In this document: positions 1 to 9,523 of the stretch, one piece after another | How the letters are laid out: the number at the start of each line of letters is the position of its first letter | Position numbering within the stretch: position 1 is the stretch's first letter | Assembly: GCF_022376445.1 (NCBI RefSeq) | Contig: NW_025955548.1 | Coordinates: 1 to 21,293 of the forward strand | Direction: 5' to 3' | DNA: 21,293 nt | Origin: Fomitopsis serialis | Lineage: Eukaryota > Basidiomycota > Agaricomycetes > Polyporales > Fomitopsidaceae | Program-made: the position numbers and the translations under genes | Notes under the pieces: generated by a model | Database searches by the model: none | Seen by the model: only the letters and a program-made list of their open reading frames with translations | What the model was told of the DNA's origin: nothing

Positions 1-99
1 TATGACGTAGACACGCTCTCGAAGACGAACGTAGAGGTTTCCGTCACGATCGTGATCGAACCGCAGGACATCGTGCCAGTGAACAGCCTTATGTCGTAG
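1..99 (+). CDS. 3' end of an unidentified protein gene (partial)
   Basis: Frame 1 is open from the first base of the window to a TAG at 97-99 and encodes the last 32 residues of a protein, including the stretch VEVSVTIVIEPQDIVPVN. Codon choice (GAC, AAG, GTC, ATC, GTG) is GC-ending, as in the clear genes of this window, and the alternating hydrophobic pattern suggests beta strands. No motif identifies the family. The upstream part lies outside the window. A chance open frame of this length is possible, so this is a modest-confidence call. Confidence 0.4.
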   Translation, partial: YDVDTLSKTNVEVSVTIVIEPQDIVPVNSLMS

Positions 100-1176
100 G
101 TCCAGGGCGGCCAGTCAGTTGGCCAGCAGGCTTTGCGACTGCACAAACGTCGCTATAAACCACGTAGCTGCGGCGATAAGGTGACCGACTCCAGAGCCAC
201 ACACAGCGATGCGCGCACTGTACTGTTGGCATGGAAGGTTACGGATGAGACACAAATGATCAGTCCACGTCCATGCGGTAGGAGACACAGAAACCTACTA
301 CAATCTGCACTGAGCCATGAGCCAATGACGAGGCTGTTGGCCGGGTTGTCGTATCAAAGGCGCACAGTGCACACTGAGGCAAGGAAAATGTCGCGGTTTG
401 GAGGGAGAACCCGGGTCAGAGTGTGACATCGGACTCGGAGCACTGAGACATTGACGACACAAGGTCCTGTCCTGTTGCCTGCGAAGTAGCTACTTGCTGC
501 AATTGATGCGCGATGGCTTTTGCGACGCAGAAAGTCAATCGACGCCGACGGACGGTGCAGCCGCATCGACCGGTAGGCTCGCGGTAACACTTGCCGTGTG
601 CGTCCTGAAACAAGCCATTACTCAGATTGGTTACACGCTGGCTTCAGTCAACCGCTCCTTGTCGTCAGCGTAATTTCCTCACCACATTGAACACGAGACC
701 GATAGATGCACCTGCAGAGATTGGCAGCGCGGCCGCTGCAAGAAGGTTGTGAGTACGTAGGCATTGATGACGCGCTGTTCAGCCAAACTGACCAGAACCA
801 AACCGCATCTGCTGCCCGCTCTTCGCCCGCTTGACACTCCTCTCGTTCCGTGCTCCATCGGTGTGGACGACCTGTCGACATACTGTACACGTCCGCGCTT
901 GGCGCGTGGCTTCAAGGGTCGCGGGGCAGGGTGCAGACCGAATGTGCTCGCCCACGCGGCAGTGCACACAGAGGTGGATACGGTGTCAGTGTATACTTGG
1001 CGCAAAGCCCAGACCTTTCACGTTGTAGCGTGTGGACCGGCATGGCTCCACAGAGAGGCATACGTTGATGTCAGTTTATAACGTAACCCTTGAGAATAGC
1101 CATGATGTAGTGTACGTCGTGCGATGGAGATAGTCCAAGAACATGTTGAAAGATGGGATACCATACCGTAACGACC
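100..1176. other. Intergenic stretch with no recognisable gene
   Basis: About 1.1 kb between the end of the left-edge gene and the 3' end of the RING-SWIM gene. Several open frames of 60-108 codons occur on both strands, but they overlap each other, are rich in Arg, Ser and Cys, and show no known motif or splice-linked continuation. It presumably holds the 3' flanks of both neighbours. I see no RNA gene or repeat here. Confidence 0.5.
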
Positions 1177-2592
1177 TCAGTAGTCGTCCACATACTCCAC
1201 GTAACCGTAATGCCGCTTCCCTCTGCTCGGCCCTTGATAGTCTGCAACTCCTGGTCAGCACTGCCACTACACGACCAAGGAACGGAATCAACGTACAAGA
1301 GCTCGTGTCGCGAACCGCGTTGACTCCGGCGACGTCGGCCAGGTTGACGTAGCCCTCCGCGTAGCGGCTGCCCCCAGCAGCAGCGCTTTTGCCCGCGCCC
1401 GCGCCGACCCAGTTCGCGCGACAGAACACGCAAGTGACCTGCTGCCCTTTCTGACGCGTCGTCGTACTCCCTGCCCAGCGTCCATCCGCCCGTCAGCTCA
1501 ACCCAAACAGACGGGCGCAACAGAACTCACACTGCGTGAAGCACTCCTTGTGCAGCCCGTTCCCGCACTCCTCGCACCACACCAGGACATCCGCCTTCGC
1601 GCGGTGCATGTTCTCGTAGCAGATCGGGCAGTCGTCCTCCGGGCCGGGCACGCGCTTCTTCTCGGGCTGCTTCGCGGCGGCGGAGGAAGAGGTCGCCTTG
1701 CCTGTGGCACGCGCGTAGGCCTCGCGCACACGAGCGTTGGCGAGGGCGTTGGGCGCGAGCGGGGCTTGCGAGAAGATGTCTTGGAGCTCTGAGGTGAGGA
1801 GAGCTCTGTGAGGGGGGAGATTAGCGGGTAGAAGGGAGGGGCGGGAGAGGTATACTTTGGAACCAGTACCCGGATGCTTGGGTCACTTGCAGGACTGCTC
1901 GGAAGGTGAGTTATGGAGCCGGGGATCATATGCGAGATGCGGCTACCTTTCAGGAAGATGAATAGCTACCGCGGAGACGTCAGTCAGGCGTTGATCAATA
2001 GCAATCTGGAACAAGCTCACGATGTGTTTGCAGTGGTTGCCCTTGGTGGCGTCAGGACTACGTGTACACGATCAGCACCATGAACACAATCTACGGCAGC
2101 ACACGCACAGTTGCAGCTGGGCGTCTTGTCGACGATCACCGTGTAGACCTATATTTGCATGCGTGTCACTAGTGTGGGACGGGCCAGCCACTCGGATCAC
2201 TCACGTTCCCCGTCGAACCCAGTACGCTGAACTCTTCCTTCAACTCGTCGCCGTTCCGATGACGGTCCACCATGAAGAACCTATTGCACGCGTGTGAGGC
2301 ATAGACGACGCGTGCGACGCGCGGAATGACGCGCCTCTGGGAGATAACTCGGTCCAGCCGGTCGAGGATGTTCTGCGGGCACTTGGCTCTGAACCTGGCA
2401 GCGCGCTTCTCCTGGGGCGCCGCGTCGGCTTCCTTCTTCTTCCGCTGTTCTTCGCAGGGGTGCCGACTGAGTGGCGGGCCGACTGGCAGAGGCGTAGGAG
2501 GACGACGCGTGCGAGTACGGGCGCGCTGGACGCGACGACACCCGGCTGTCGTACTCGTCGACGTCGATGACTTCTGCCTTGCGCTTCGCCAT
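1177..2592 (-). CDS. RING finger plus SWIM zinc-finger protein, probable E3 ubiquitin ligase
   Basis: Nine exons on the minus strand: 2592-2555, 2466-2205, 2148-2105, 2057-2021, 1965-1947, 1894-1856, 1803-1531, 1470-1297 and 1241-1177. They give 951 nt, 316 aa, with phases agreeing at every junction. The N-terminus ([12 protein letters not shown]) is basic then acidic. A SWIM domain follows (C112-x-C114 ... C124-x-H126, read as CNC ... HCKH), split over three tiny exons. After a linker comes a RING-type finger at about 205-254 (CPIC, WCEEC, LHKECF, CVFC). The C-terminus is Tyr-rich and ends in VEYVDDY. SWIM plus RING proteins of this layout are E3 ubiquitin ligases acting on cytosolic or nuclear substrates; ligase activity is inferred. 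The first intron (2554-2467) and the acceptor before exon 7 (1804, or 1806) are the least certain points. It is divergent from the prenyltransferase gene. Confidence 0.85.
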
Positions 2593-2743
2593 GGCTTGCG
2601 GTAAGCTCGCGAGGGAGCGTGTGGCGAGAGAGAAGAGAGAAGGCGAGCTCTGGGGGAGGAGGACAAGGAGAGAGCTTTATGGAGGGAGCGCCACCGGGGT
2701 GGCGGCATGCTCGAGCAAAGCAAGCAGGCGGGATTCCCACGGC
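2593..2743. promoter_or_regulatory. Short bidirectional promoter between the RING-SWIM and cis-prenyltransferase genes
   Basis: Only 151 bp separate the two divergent start codons. The minus strand is pyrimidine-rich close to the RING-SWIM start (CT tracts around 2610-2665), a usual feature of fungal core promoters, and has an AT-rich ccataaag element near 2680. Both genes must share this interval for their 5' leaders and core elements. No specific binding site can be named. Confidence 0.5.
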
Positions 2744-3981
2744 ATGGACCTCTCCCTCGTCTCCCGCTCAGTGCAGTGGCTCGTCCACGCCGCTGCGACC
2801 CACTCCCGCAATGCCGTCCTCGCCGCCCTCGCCGCAGGCCCCATCCCCCGCCACATCGCCTTCGTCATGGACGGCAACCGGCGGTACGCGCGCTCCCACC
2901 ACAAACGCGTCCAGGAGGGCCACGCGGACGGCTTCGTTGCTCTGCGGCGCGTGCGTCTTCCGCGATCTATGAACATGATGGTTCGTTGACTCGGAGCAGA
3001 TACTAGACATCTGCCTGCGCCTCGACGTCCGTTGTGTGTCTGTGTATGCGTTCGCCATCGAGAACTTCAAGCGCACGCCCGAGGAAGTCGATGCCCTCAT
3101 GGCGCTCGCAGAAACCAAGCTCCTCGAGCTCTGCCAACACGGGTCCGCAGGCTTCGCTACCTTCTATCTCCCTGCTGAATCTCCAGCCTGCCGCACAGGG
3201 ACCTGCTACACGAGTACGGCGTCCGCCTGAACGTCCTCGGCAAGACGAGCCTGCTTCCGCCACACGTACAGGCTGCGATCCGCAAGGCGGAGGACATGAC
3301 CCGGCACAACGACCGGTGCGTGCCCCTCCAGCTCCGACTGCCGTCCTCGAGGCTCGGTCCCTCTCTCCCTGCCCGGGGCACTTCCCAACCATACCGAGCA
3401 CGCCACCGCAGCCTGCGATGCGTGGCAGGGCGCACCCTTGTCTTATCGGCACGCCTGCCGTCGCAGCAGCTGACCGCGCTCTCACTTGTGCCCGCAGCGC
3501 GATCCTCAACCTCTGCATGCCCTACGCCGCCCGGAACGAGATCGCCACAGCCGTCGACCGCGCCGTCGAGCACGCGCTCTCCAAAGAGGCAGAGCACGGT
3601 CCCCAGCAGTGCGTCCCTCCCCCTCTTCGTCTCGCCGCCCGCCCGGACGCGTCTGACCATTACCACTGCCAGCGAGATCACGGAAGCCGACATCGCCGCT
3701 CAGCTGATGACCACCCGTGCAGGCAGTCCGCCGCTCGACCTCCTCGTGCGCACCAGCGGCGTCCGCCGCCTGAGCGACTTCCTCCTCTGGCAGGTGCGTC
3801 CCGTCCGCCGTCCACCCCTCTGACCTCACCCTGATCCTCGTGTGGCGCTTCTTTGACGTAGTGCTGCGAGGACACGCAGCTGCAGTTTAGCTCGACGTAC
3901 TGGCCGGACTTTGGGCTGTGGGACTTTGTGCCGATCATCTTGGACTATCAGCGGAGAGCGTGGTCTGTGCCGGCCGCGTAG
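2744..3981 (+). CDS. RER2: cis-prenyltransferase, dehydrodolichyl diphosphate synthase subunit
   Basis: Six exons (2744-2950, 3000-3142, 3199-3315, 3498-3608, 3673-3793, 3862-3981) give 819 nt and 272 aa, with consistent phases. The enzyme adds isopentenyl diphosphate units in cis to farnesyl diphosphate to make the dolichol precursor for protein glycosylation at the ER. Family motifs are in order: [14 protein letters not shown] with the catalytic Asp, [45 protein letters not shown], and a C-terminal [20 protein letters not shown]. Length matches Rer2/Srt1-type enzymes. The chosen ATG is followed by a typical amphipathic N-terminal segment. Intron 3 (3316-3497, 182 nt) is much longer than the others (49-68 nt). 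In fungi the catalytic subunit usually works with a Nus1-type partner, not present here. Rer2 and Srt1 cannot be told apart from this sequence. Confidence 0.93.
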
Positions 3982-4708
3982 GATGCATCGTGCCTTAGGA
4001 CGTTTTTGGACTTTGTATTGGTATACTTGCTGTAATCAATCGGCTCGCAGTGTGCGTTCCCTCGCAGATACAAACCGTAGCCCAGGATCCCAGTTCAACG
4101 TCCTGGCTCTCATCACCCTGAGTGGAATACCTTGTCCGTCTGTAGAACACGCACAAGGTTGCAAACAGTATCCCTTATGCTACTTTCCAATTCAGATTCG
4201 GTATGCTCGACTACGTGCGTACTATACAGAAAGCGACATTAAGTCCGTACTAATACACAACCATCAGACGGGGGACAAATGATAAGTGGACGGTGCATGC
4301 GGCAGATCGAGCGGGCGATGATAATGAAGAGCGTCATGGCATACGTGCACACAGAACCTGCGAAATGCAGTGTAAGGTATAGTAAAGGGCATGGGGCATA
4401 ACGCCCGCGGAGGCCACGCGAGGCGGTTTGTCGGAAGGGATACGGACGTTGTTAGACGAGGAGTGAATTCACCGCACCGCGGACGAGAGGTGCAGGGCCG
4501 GACGCGCCTTCGGAGGTGCTGCTGCTACAGGTCGGCAGCGCGAGGAGGTTCAGTGGAAAAGTCGAGGAGGTGGCACAGGCGCAGAGGCGCACATAGTCCA
4601 GCAATAAGTTAAGTCGTGACCGCGCCGCGCCGCACTGTGTCGCCGCCGTCGAGTCTAAGCAGCCGCAGCACACGCAGACGTGCACGCGCACACGCGTCCA
4701 TCCGCCGC
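3982..4708. other. Convergent intergenic region
   Basis: This is 727 bp between the stop codons of the prenyltransferase (+) and the SKN7-like gene (-), so it should contain both 3' untranslated regions and polyadenylation sites. Base composition falls towards AT around 4010-4390 and rises again near 4470. Open frames here are short and show no family motif. I see no gene. Confidence 0.5.
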
Positions 4709-6156
4709 TCACTCGACCACCTCGAAGCGGCTCCTCTTCGGCTCGCGCCCGTCGCTGCCGTCGTCCAGCCCGCGCTTGACGCCCGCGCCCATCCCGTCGA
4801 GCGAGCCATCGAGCGAGCCGACGCCCATGAAGCTCTCGCCGTTGACGAGGTTCTGGAGGATCATCGTGTACTGGTCGTCCGTGAGGCCCATGCCAGCAAG
4901 CGGGTTGATCTTCCCGTCGTCCTCCCCGCCGCCGAGCAGCGCGCCGCCCTGCATCTGCATCTGGAGCGCCTGGTCGAACGACGCGTCGCTCAGCGGCGGG
5001 ATCCCCACCGAGCGCGGGATCTTCGACATCGTCTGGATCACCTTGAGGTGCATCAGGTGCTTCTCGAGCATGTCCAGCAGCCCGTCGCGCGTGAACGGCT
5101 TCGGGAGCACGTCGTTCATCCCCGAGGAGTAGTACTTGATGATCTCGTTCGGCTTGCTGTTCGACGTCATGCTAATGATCGGCGTCATGTGGTCGAACTG
5201 CCGGATGAGCGACGTCGCGGACACGCCGTCCAGCTTCGGCATCACGATGTCCTGCACGACGACGGTCAGCTGTATTCTCCCACCGCACGGAGAACGAGAC
5301 CCACCATGAGCACCAGATCGTACTTCTCCAAGTTCATCTTGTTCACCGCGCCCACACCGTCCACAGCCACGTCGATCGTGCACCCGAAAACCTGCAAGAA
5401 CTTGCTGCTCAGCCGCCTGCTGACCGCATCGTCGTCCACCAGGAGCACCCGCGGCGGGACCGCCCACCCGGGCACGTACGTGCTCCTCCGCACCCTCAGC
5501 TTCTGCGCGCTCTCCGGGCGGCCACTCGGCGACACCTGCGCGGGGCTCGGGCTCGGGCCCACACCCGCCGCGGCGGACGCCGAGTCGATCGCGTTCGCCG
5601 CCGCCCCGATGCTATACGGCGCCTTCGTGTTCCCCTCGTCCTCCTGCTCCGGGTCGCCGCCCATGCCCTGCGGCGTGGGCATGACGACCGAGTTGAGCGC
5701 GGCCGCGTCGAACGCCCAGTTGCCGTTCTCGTCGTCGAGCGCGCTCCGCGGGAGGAGGTGCCCCACCGTGAACACCTGCAGGCCCTCGTGCGTCATCACG
5801 CTCTGCGGGTAGTTCAGGCTCAGCCCGCCCCCATTGCTGAACGTAAAGTCCGCCCCGCCGAACGCGGACGCGTCCCCGCCCTGCGGCGCGCTCGACGAGC
5901 CTTGCTGCTGCTGCTGGCTGCTGGAGGACGACGCGGACGCGTTGCCGCTCTGCTGGGACGCTCCGTGCGCGATCGCCGCCTGCGCCTGCGCCAGCACATG
6001 ATGGCCCTGGGCACTCTCAGGCCTCTGGCGCGTGAGTTCCTCGATGCGGTTGAGTGCATCCTGGCGGCTCATCGGCCTGACGATGCCCTCTCCCATCCCC
6101 AGCCCATTCACGGCCGCCGCAATCCTCGCGTTCGCACCCTGCTGCTGCTGTTGTTG

Positions 6157-6193
<37 letters not shown>

Positions 6194-8329
6194 TGCCTGC
6201 CACTTCCCCCCGCCGAGCCGGAGCCAGAGCCCGACGCAGCGGGCTGGGGCGGCGCGAAGCTCATGCCCGCGACCTCCGCGCGGCGGGAGATCTCGTTCAT
6301 CTGCGCGAGACTGGCGCGCGCGACGTCGCCGTCGGGGAAGCCGGCCATCATGCGCTGCGTCTCCGTCGCGGGCAGGAAGGGGTGGTTCGCGTCCTGCACC
6401 GCCTGCGCGGACGGCCCGCCGCCGGGCGCGGAGGGCGGGTTCTGCGCGGAGGAGAGCTCTTCGGCCTTGATTTTGCCTGTGGAGGTTAGCGGGGTGCGCG
6501 CGTGGGAGGGTCAGTGGGAACGGTGATGCGTGAGGGACGTAGCGTAGTGGGGTGCATAGCCGAGGGATTGGCGTAGGTAGGGTCGAGACGCAGCAAGTAG
6601 AGGACGTTCGAGACACCGCAGTGATAGACGAAGAGAGTCGGTCCAGAGGGTCGCCATCGACAGCCAGGTCCAAGTCCAGACACCACAGCGTTCGAGAGGG
6701 GACGAGCGGGGGGATCGAGACAGCGAGGGGCCGAGGCGGGATGCAATGGATGCGAAGAGACGGGGGCGGGAGCCGGGTCGGGGCGGGTCGAGGCGGAGGC
6801 GCGTCCAGAAGGGGCCAGACCATCGGAGGCGGAGGGTGCGTGATGGACGGTTGATGTTCGTTTCCGCGTTGCGTGGATGCGTGGGGATTCCGTTTCGTAG
6901 AGATGCCGGCGGTGAGGGAGTTCCAGACGAGCATGCCAGAGTGCGTAATTCGAAGTGCAGATGAAGCGGGGAGTCGACATTAGAGCGAGTGCGTGCCAGC
7001 GTAGGAGAGAGTGCGAGCGAGAGAGAGAGAGCAGCGGAACCAGCGAAGCGCGTTGTTGTACACAGAGAGAGTATTCGAAATATGCGAACAGAAGCAATAA
7101 AAAAAGGGGGAAAACACGGTAGCTCAGCGTCCGATGCGGGGAGTCTAAGACTGGAAACCCCCACCATTCTCGAGCTGCAAAAAGTACTGTATCAAGTTCT
7201 GCATCAACCCGTCCTGCTGCGCCATGTTCCGCTGAAAGTTGACCATCTCGGTGAGCACGCTCTGGTAGTTGCTCTCGAGGTTGCGGACGTGCGCGACGAG
7301 CTCCTCCTGGTCGCGCGTCATCTGGTCGAGGCGCGCCTGGAGGGCTTCGACGGACGCGCTGGGCGGGGACGGCGAGCTGGTGTGCGCGGCGGACTTGCGC
7401 GCGGCGGGGACCTTGCGCTTGATGTTTTCGAGCGCGTCGCGGCGGTCGACGTGGAAGTCGGGGTGGCGGAAGGTCCAGCTCTGCAAAGCGGGCGGGGTCA
7501 GCGGGGAGTGGCACGGGGGCGGGGGCGTGTATACACACGTGTTCGCCGAACTGGTTGTCGTCCGAGTTTTTCACCTGCGGGCGTCAGGACGTGGGAGTGA
7601 GCGGCGTGCGCGGGGGAGGCGGACGGGAGACGGGTGCGCACCTTGTGAAAGTCGTACTTGTTGAGCTGGCGGACGAAGGAGGCAAAGTTGGAGTGCTTGA
7701 ACATGCGGGGGAGGATGGACTTTGTGAACTCGTTCATGTCCTTGACGACGAAGCAGTCGCCGTGGGGGCCCCAGGCGACGACGTGGGCCCAGGAGGTGTC
7801 CTCGAGCATCCTGGGCGGGGTCAGCGGTGGCTCAGCGGGGACGCGGTGATACGCACTTGTAGAGCTTCTTGACAAAGTCGGAGGTGGAGGGCATGTCGGA
7901 CTCGCCCTCGTGCTTGACGGCGTCATGATGGACGGGGGTGGGTGCGGCAGAGCGGTCGTCGCGTTCCATCATCCTCTTTGGAGGCGGCTGGTGGGACGAG
8001 GGGTGGCGGGGGTGCTCGCTGTGGGGGCGGAGGGGCGGGGTGATCTCGTCCCGCGACGAGGAGGTGCGGGACGGCCAGGGGAGGGTGGGGCCGAGGGGCG
8101 GGGGCGGGAGCTGGGCGGCTGCGGTGGAGAGGGACGGGTGGGGGTAGGTGGGGGGCGGATAGCGGGCGTTGAGGGACGAGGAGGGGAGGTGGGAGGAGAT
8201 GGGGGGGAGGGTGTTGTTCGAGGAGCGGGAGAAGGAGGCGAGCTGGTGGAGCTGGGACGGCGGGGGGAGCTGGGGGGACGCGAAGAGGTGGGAGCGGGAG
8301 GAGGGAGGGTAGGACGGGGACTGGTCCAT
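4709..8329 (-). CDS. SKN7: Skn7/Prr1-type HSF-domain response regulator transcription factor
   Basis: Six exons (8329-7857, 7810-7642, 7574-7539, 7480-7165, 6476-5305, 5251-4709) give 2709 nt and 902 aa, phases consistent. The domain order is that of fungal Skn7. It has a Pro/Ser-rich N-terminus, then an HSF-type DNA-binding domain at about 149-260 ([44 protein letters not shown]). A coiled coil follows at about 269-330. Next is a disordered Gln/Ser/Gly-rich middle with 19 consecutive Gln at 426-444. The receiver domain at about 674-790 has the acidic triad VDDD (679-681), phospho-acceptor D723 in DIVMPKLDG, the MTSN switch region and K773 in VLPKPF. The nuclear C-terminus has KRGLDD and PKRSR basic patches. 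It acts downstream of a His-phosphotransfer protein in oxidative, osmotic and cell-wall stress responses. Intron 4 (7164-6477) is 688 nt against 46-67 nt for the others. Confidence 0.93.
6139..6195 (-). repeat. CAG/CAA trinucleotide tract encoding 19 glutamines in the SKN7-like gene
   Basis: On the + strand this reads as mostly CTG with interspersed TTG triplets over 57 nt. In the minus-strand gene it is an uninterrupted Gln19 run between Gly/Ser-rich and Gly-Ala-Asn sequence. The CAA interruptions should lower slippage compared with a pure CAG run. The tract lies in the disordered linker between coiled coil and receiver domain, so length changes would be tolerated in frame. Confidence 0.95.
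6477..7164 (-). other. Large intron 4 of the SKN7-like gene with promoter-like composition
   Basis: The donor (gtgggg at 7164) and acceptor (gctaacctccacag, ending 6477, with a ctaac branch site) join the coiled-coil exon to the middle region and restore a continuous frame. The interval is over ten times longer than the gene's other introns. On the transcribed strand it holds a T-rich run near 7095-7105 and a CT-rich tract at about 7003-7035. Frames stay open over long parts of it but encode low-complexity Arg/Pro/Ser sequence with no domain, so I treat it as non-coding. Confidence 0.7.
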
Positions 8330-8480
8330 GGCGGGCGGTCGGGATGGCGGGCGAGCGCAGGTATATGTTCTGCGAGTGAGCGCGGTCTGGACGCGGGCGG
8401 CGATGCTGGGGAGACTGAAGACGGGTGGGGCCAGCGCCTGATCGCCCCGTTATATGCCCTCCTTCCTCATATATCCGCCG
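8330..8480 (-). promoter_or_regulatory. Putative core promoter of the SKN7-like gene
   Basis: Two TATA-like elements are read on the minus strand, catata at 8456-8451 and atatatg at 8475-8469, about 120-150 nt upstream of the ATG at 8329. The spacing fits a fungal promoter with a short leader. No stress-response element could be assigned with confidence. Confidence 0.35.
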
Positions 8481-9523
8481 AGAACCTTATTTCCCGGCCA
8501 TCGCCCTTCCCTCGACTCAACCGATCCTATCGATTATTCGTATTTCTCCCGGCAACCCCGCCCCGTGCCCCCCTGCCCCCACGCACGCCTCGTCGTCGTC
8601 GTCGCACACAGCGAGCAGCCCTCCGCAACCGCGGGCGTCTGCGTGCGTGCGTCCAGAACATCGCCGCGGAAAGATGGGCGGGCCTGGACCGCGGTCGCTC
8701 GCACTCGCCCCCGTCTGCGTCCCTCCAGGGGCATCCAGGCACTCCCCAGAGATCCGCTCAGATCCCCGGCGCCTCCGTCTCCCCGCCTCCTCCCATCGCA
8801 TCCTCGCTGCCTCCCGCACAACGCAAACGCCAGGACGCGCCCCGTGAATTTGCGGTGGAGCCGCGATGAGTACAGCGCCCGCAGCGTGCGTCGATGGTCC
8901 GCCCGCGCGGTGCCGACCGACGCCACGGCGCATTGCGACCTGCGGAGAGGCGCCCTCCCACGACCCGGGGCGCCGCGCCGGCTCTCCGGTGTCCTCCCTC
9001 CCGCTCATCGACACCCACAACTCTGCCTCGGCCCTCCTCCTCCCCGTCCCCAGGCCCAGGCCCGCGCTCTGCACCGTCCATCACTGCCCGAATCAGCAGG
9101 CACCGCCCCAAACCCGGCGCACGCACGCGCGCCCGTCGCACGACACTGCGCGCGCGAGATACGCCAAGGCGGCGGTGCGATAGCGGCTCGCACATGCGTG
9201 GAAGAGCCTGCCCTCCTAATCCGTTCTCCCCCTCTACAAATTCGGCTCTCACCACTGCCCCCACTACAAATTCCCCTCCCTGTCCATCCCGACCCCCTGC
9301 GGTGCGCTCCGAGCCTCCTCAGCGGGCTGTCGACGGACAGAGACGCGCCGTGCGCGGTGTTCGCGGGTACGACGACGGCGCACGCGAGGTTGTAGGTCCA
9401 GTGGAGACATGTCGGAACCTTTTCGCTCGACGCAATACCTCGGAGCCGGCCCCTCCGTCGATCAGCAGGCCGTCCGATCATCCACATCCTGCCTGAACAA
9501 CACCGGGCGCGCCGGCGGGCGAC
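8481..9523. other. GC-rich upstream region without a supported gene
   Basis: About 1 kb upstream of the SKN7-like gene. Long open frames exist on both strands (for example about 310 codons on + from 8454), but they are a by-product of high GC content. The translations are Arg/Pro/Ser/His-rich, have no domain, and several frames are open at once. It contains a short CGT run near 8589-8604. It is probably the extended 5' regulatory region of the SKN7-like gene. Confidence 0.5.

Noticed and set aside
2567..2743. N-terminal extension of the prenyltransferase upstream of 2744
   Set aside because: The frame is open but runs back antisense over the start of the RING-SWIM gene, and the family starts at or near the chosen ATG.
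4616..5812. 398-codon open frame on the + strand
   Set aside because: It is antisense to the receiver-domain exons of the SKN7-like gene, is Arg/Ala/Pro-rich and has no domain.
5758..6489. Leu-rich + strand frame with a run of leucines or cysteines
   Set aside because: The homopolymer runs are the antisense reading of the polyglutamine-encoding CAG/CAA tract.
6486..7574. 362-codon minus frame read through as one protein
   Set aside because: Only its first 12 codons ([11 protein letters not shown]) are a real small exon of the SKN7-like gene; the rest covers an intron, the wrong frame of exon 4 and intron 4.
7910..9395. Two + strand frames of more than 300 codons
   Set aside because: The first overlaps exon 1 of the SKN7-like gene in antisense and the second is low-complexity Arg/Pro/Ser sequence in GC-rich DNA; neither has splice or domain support.
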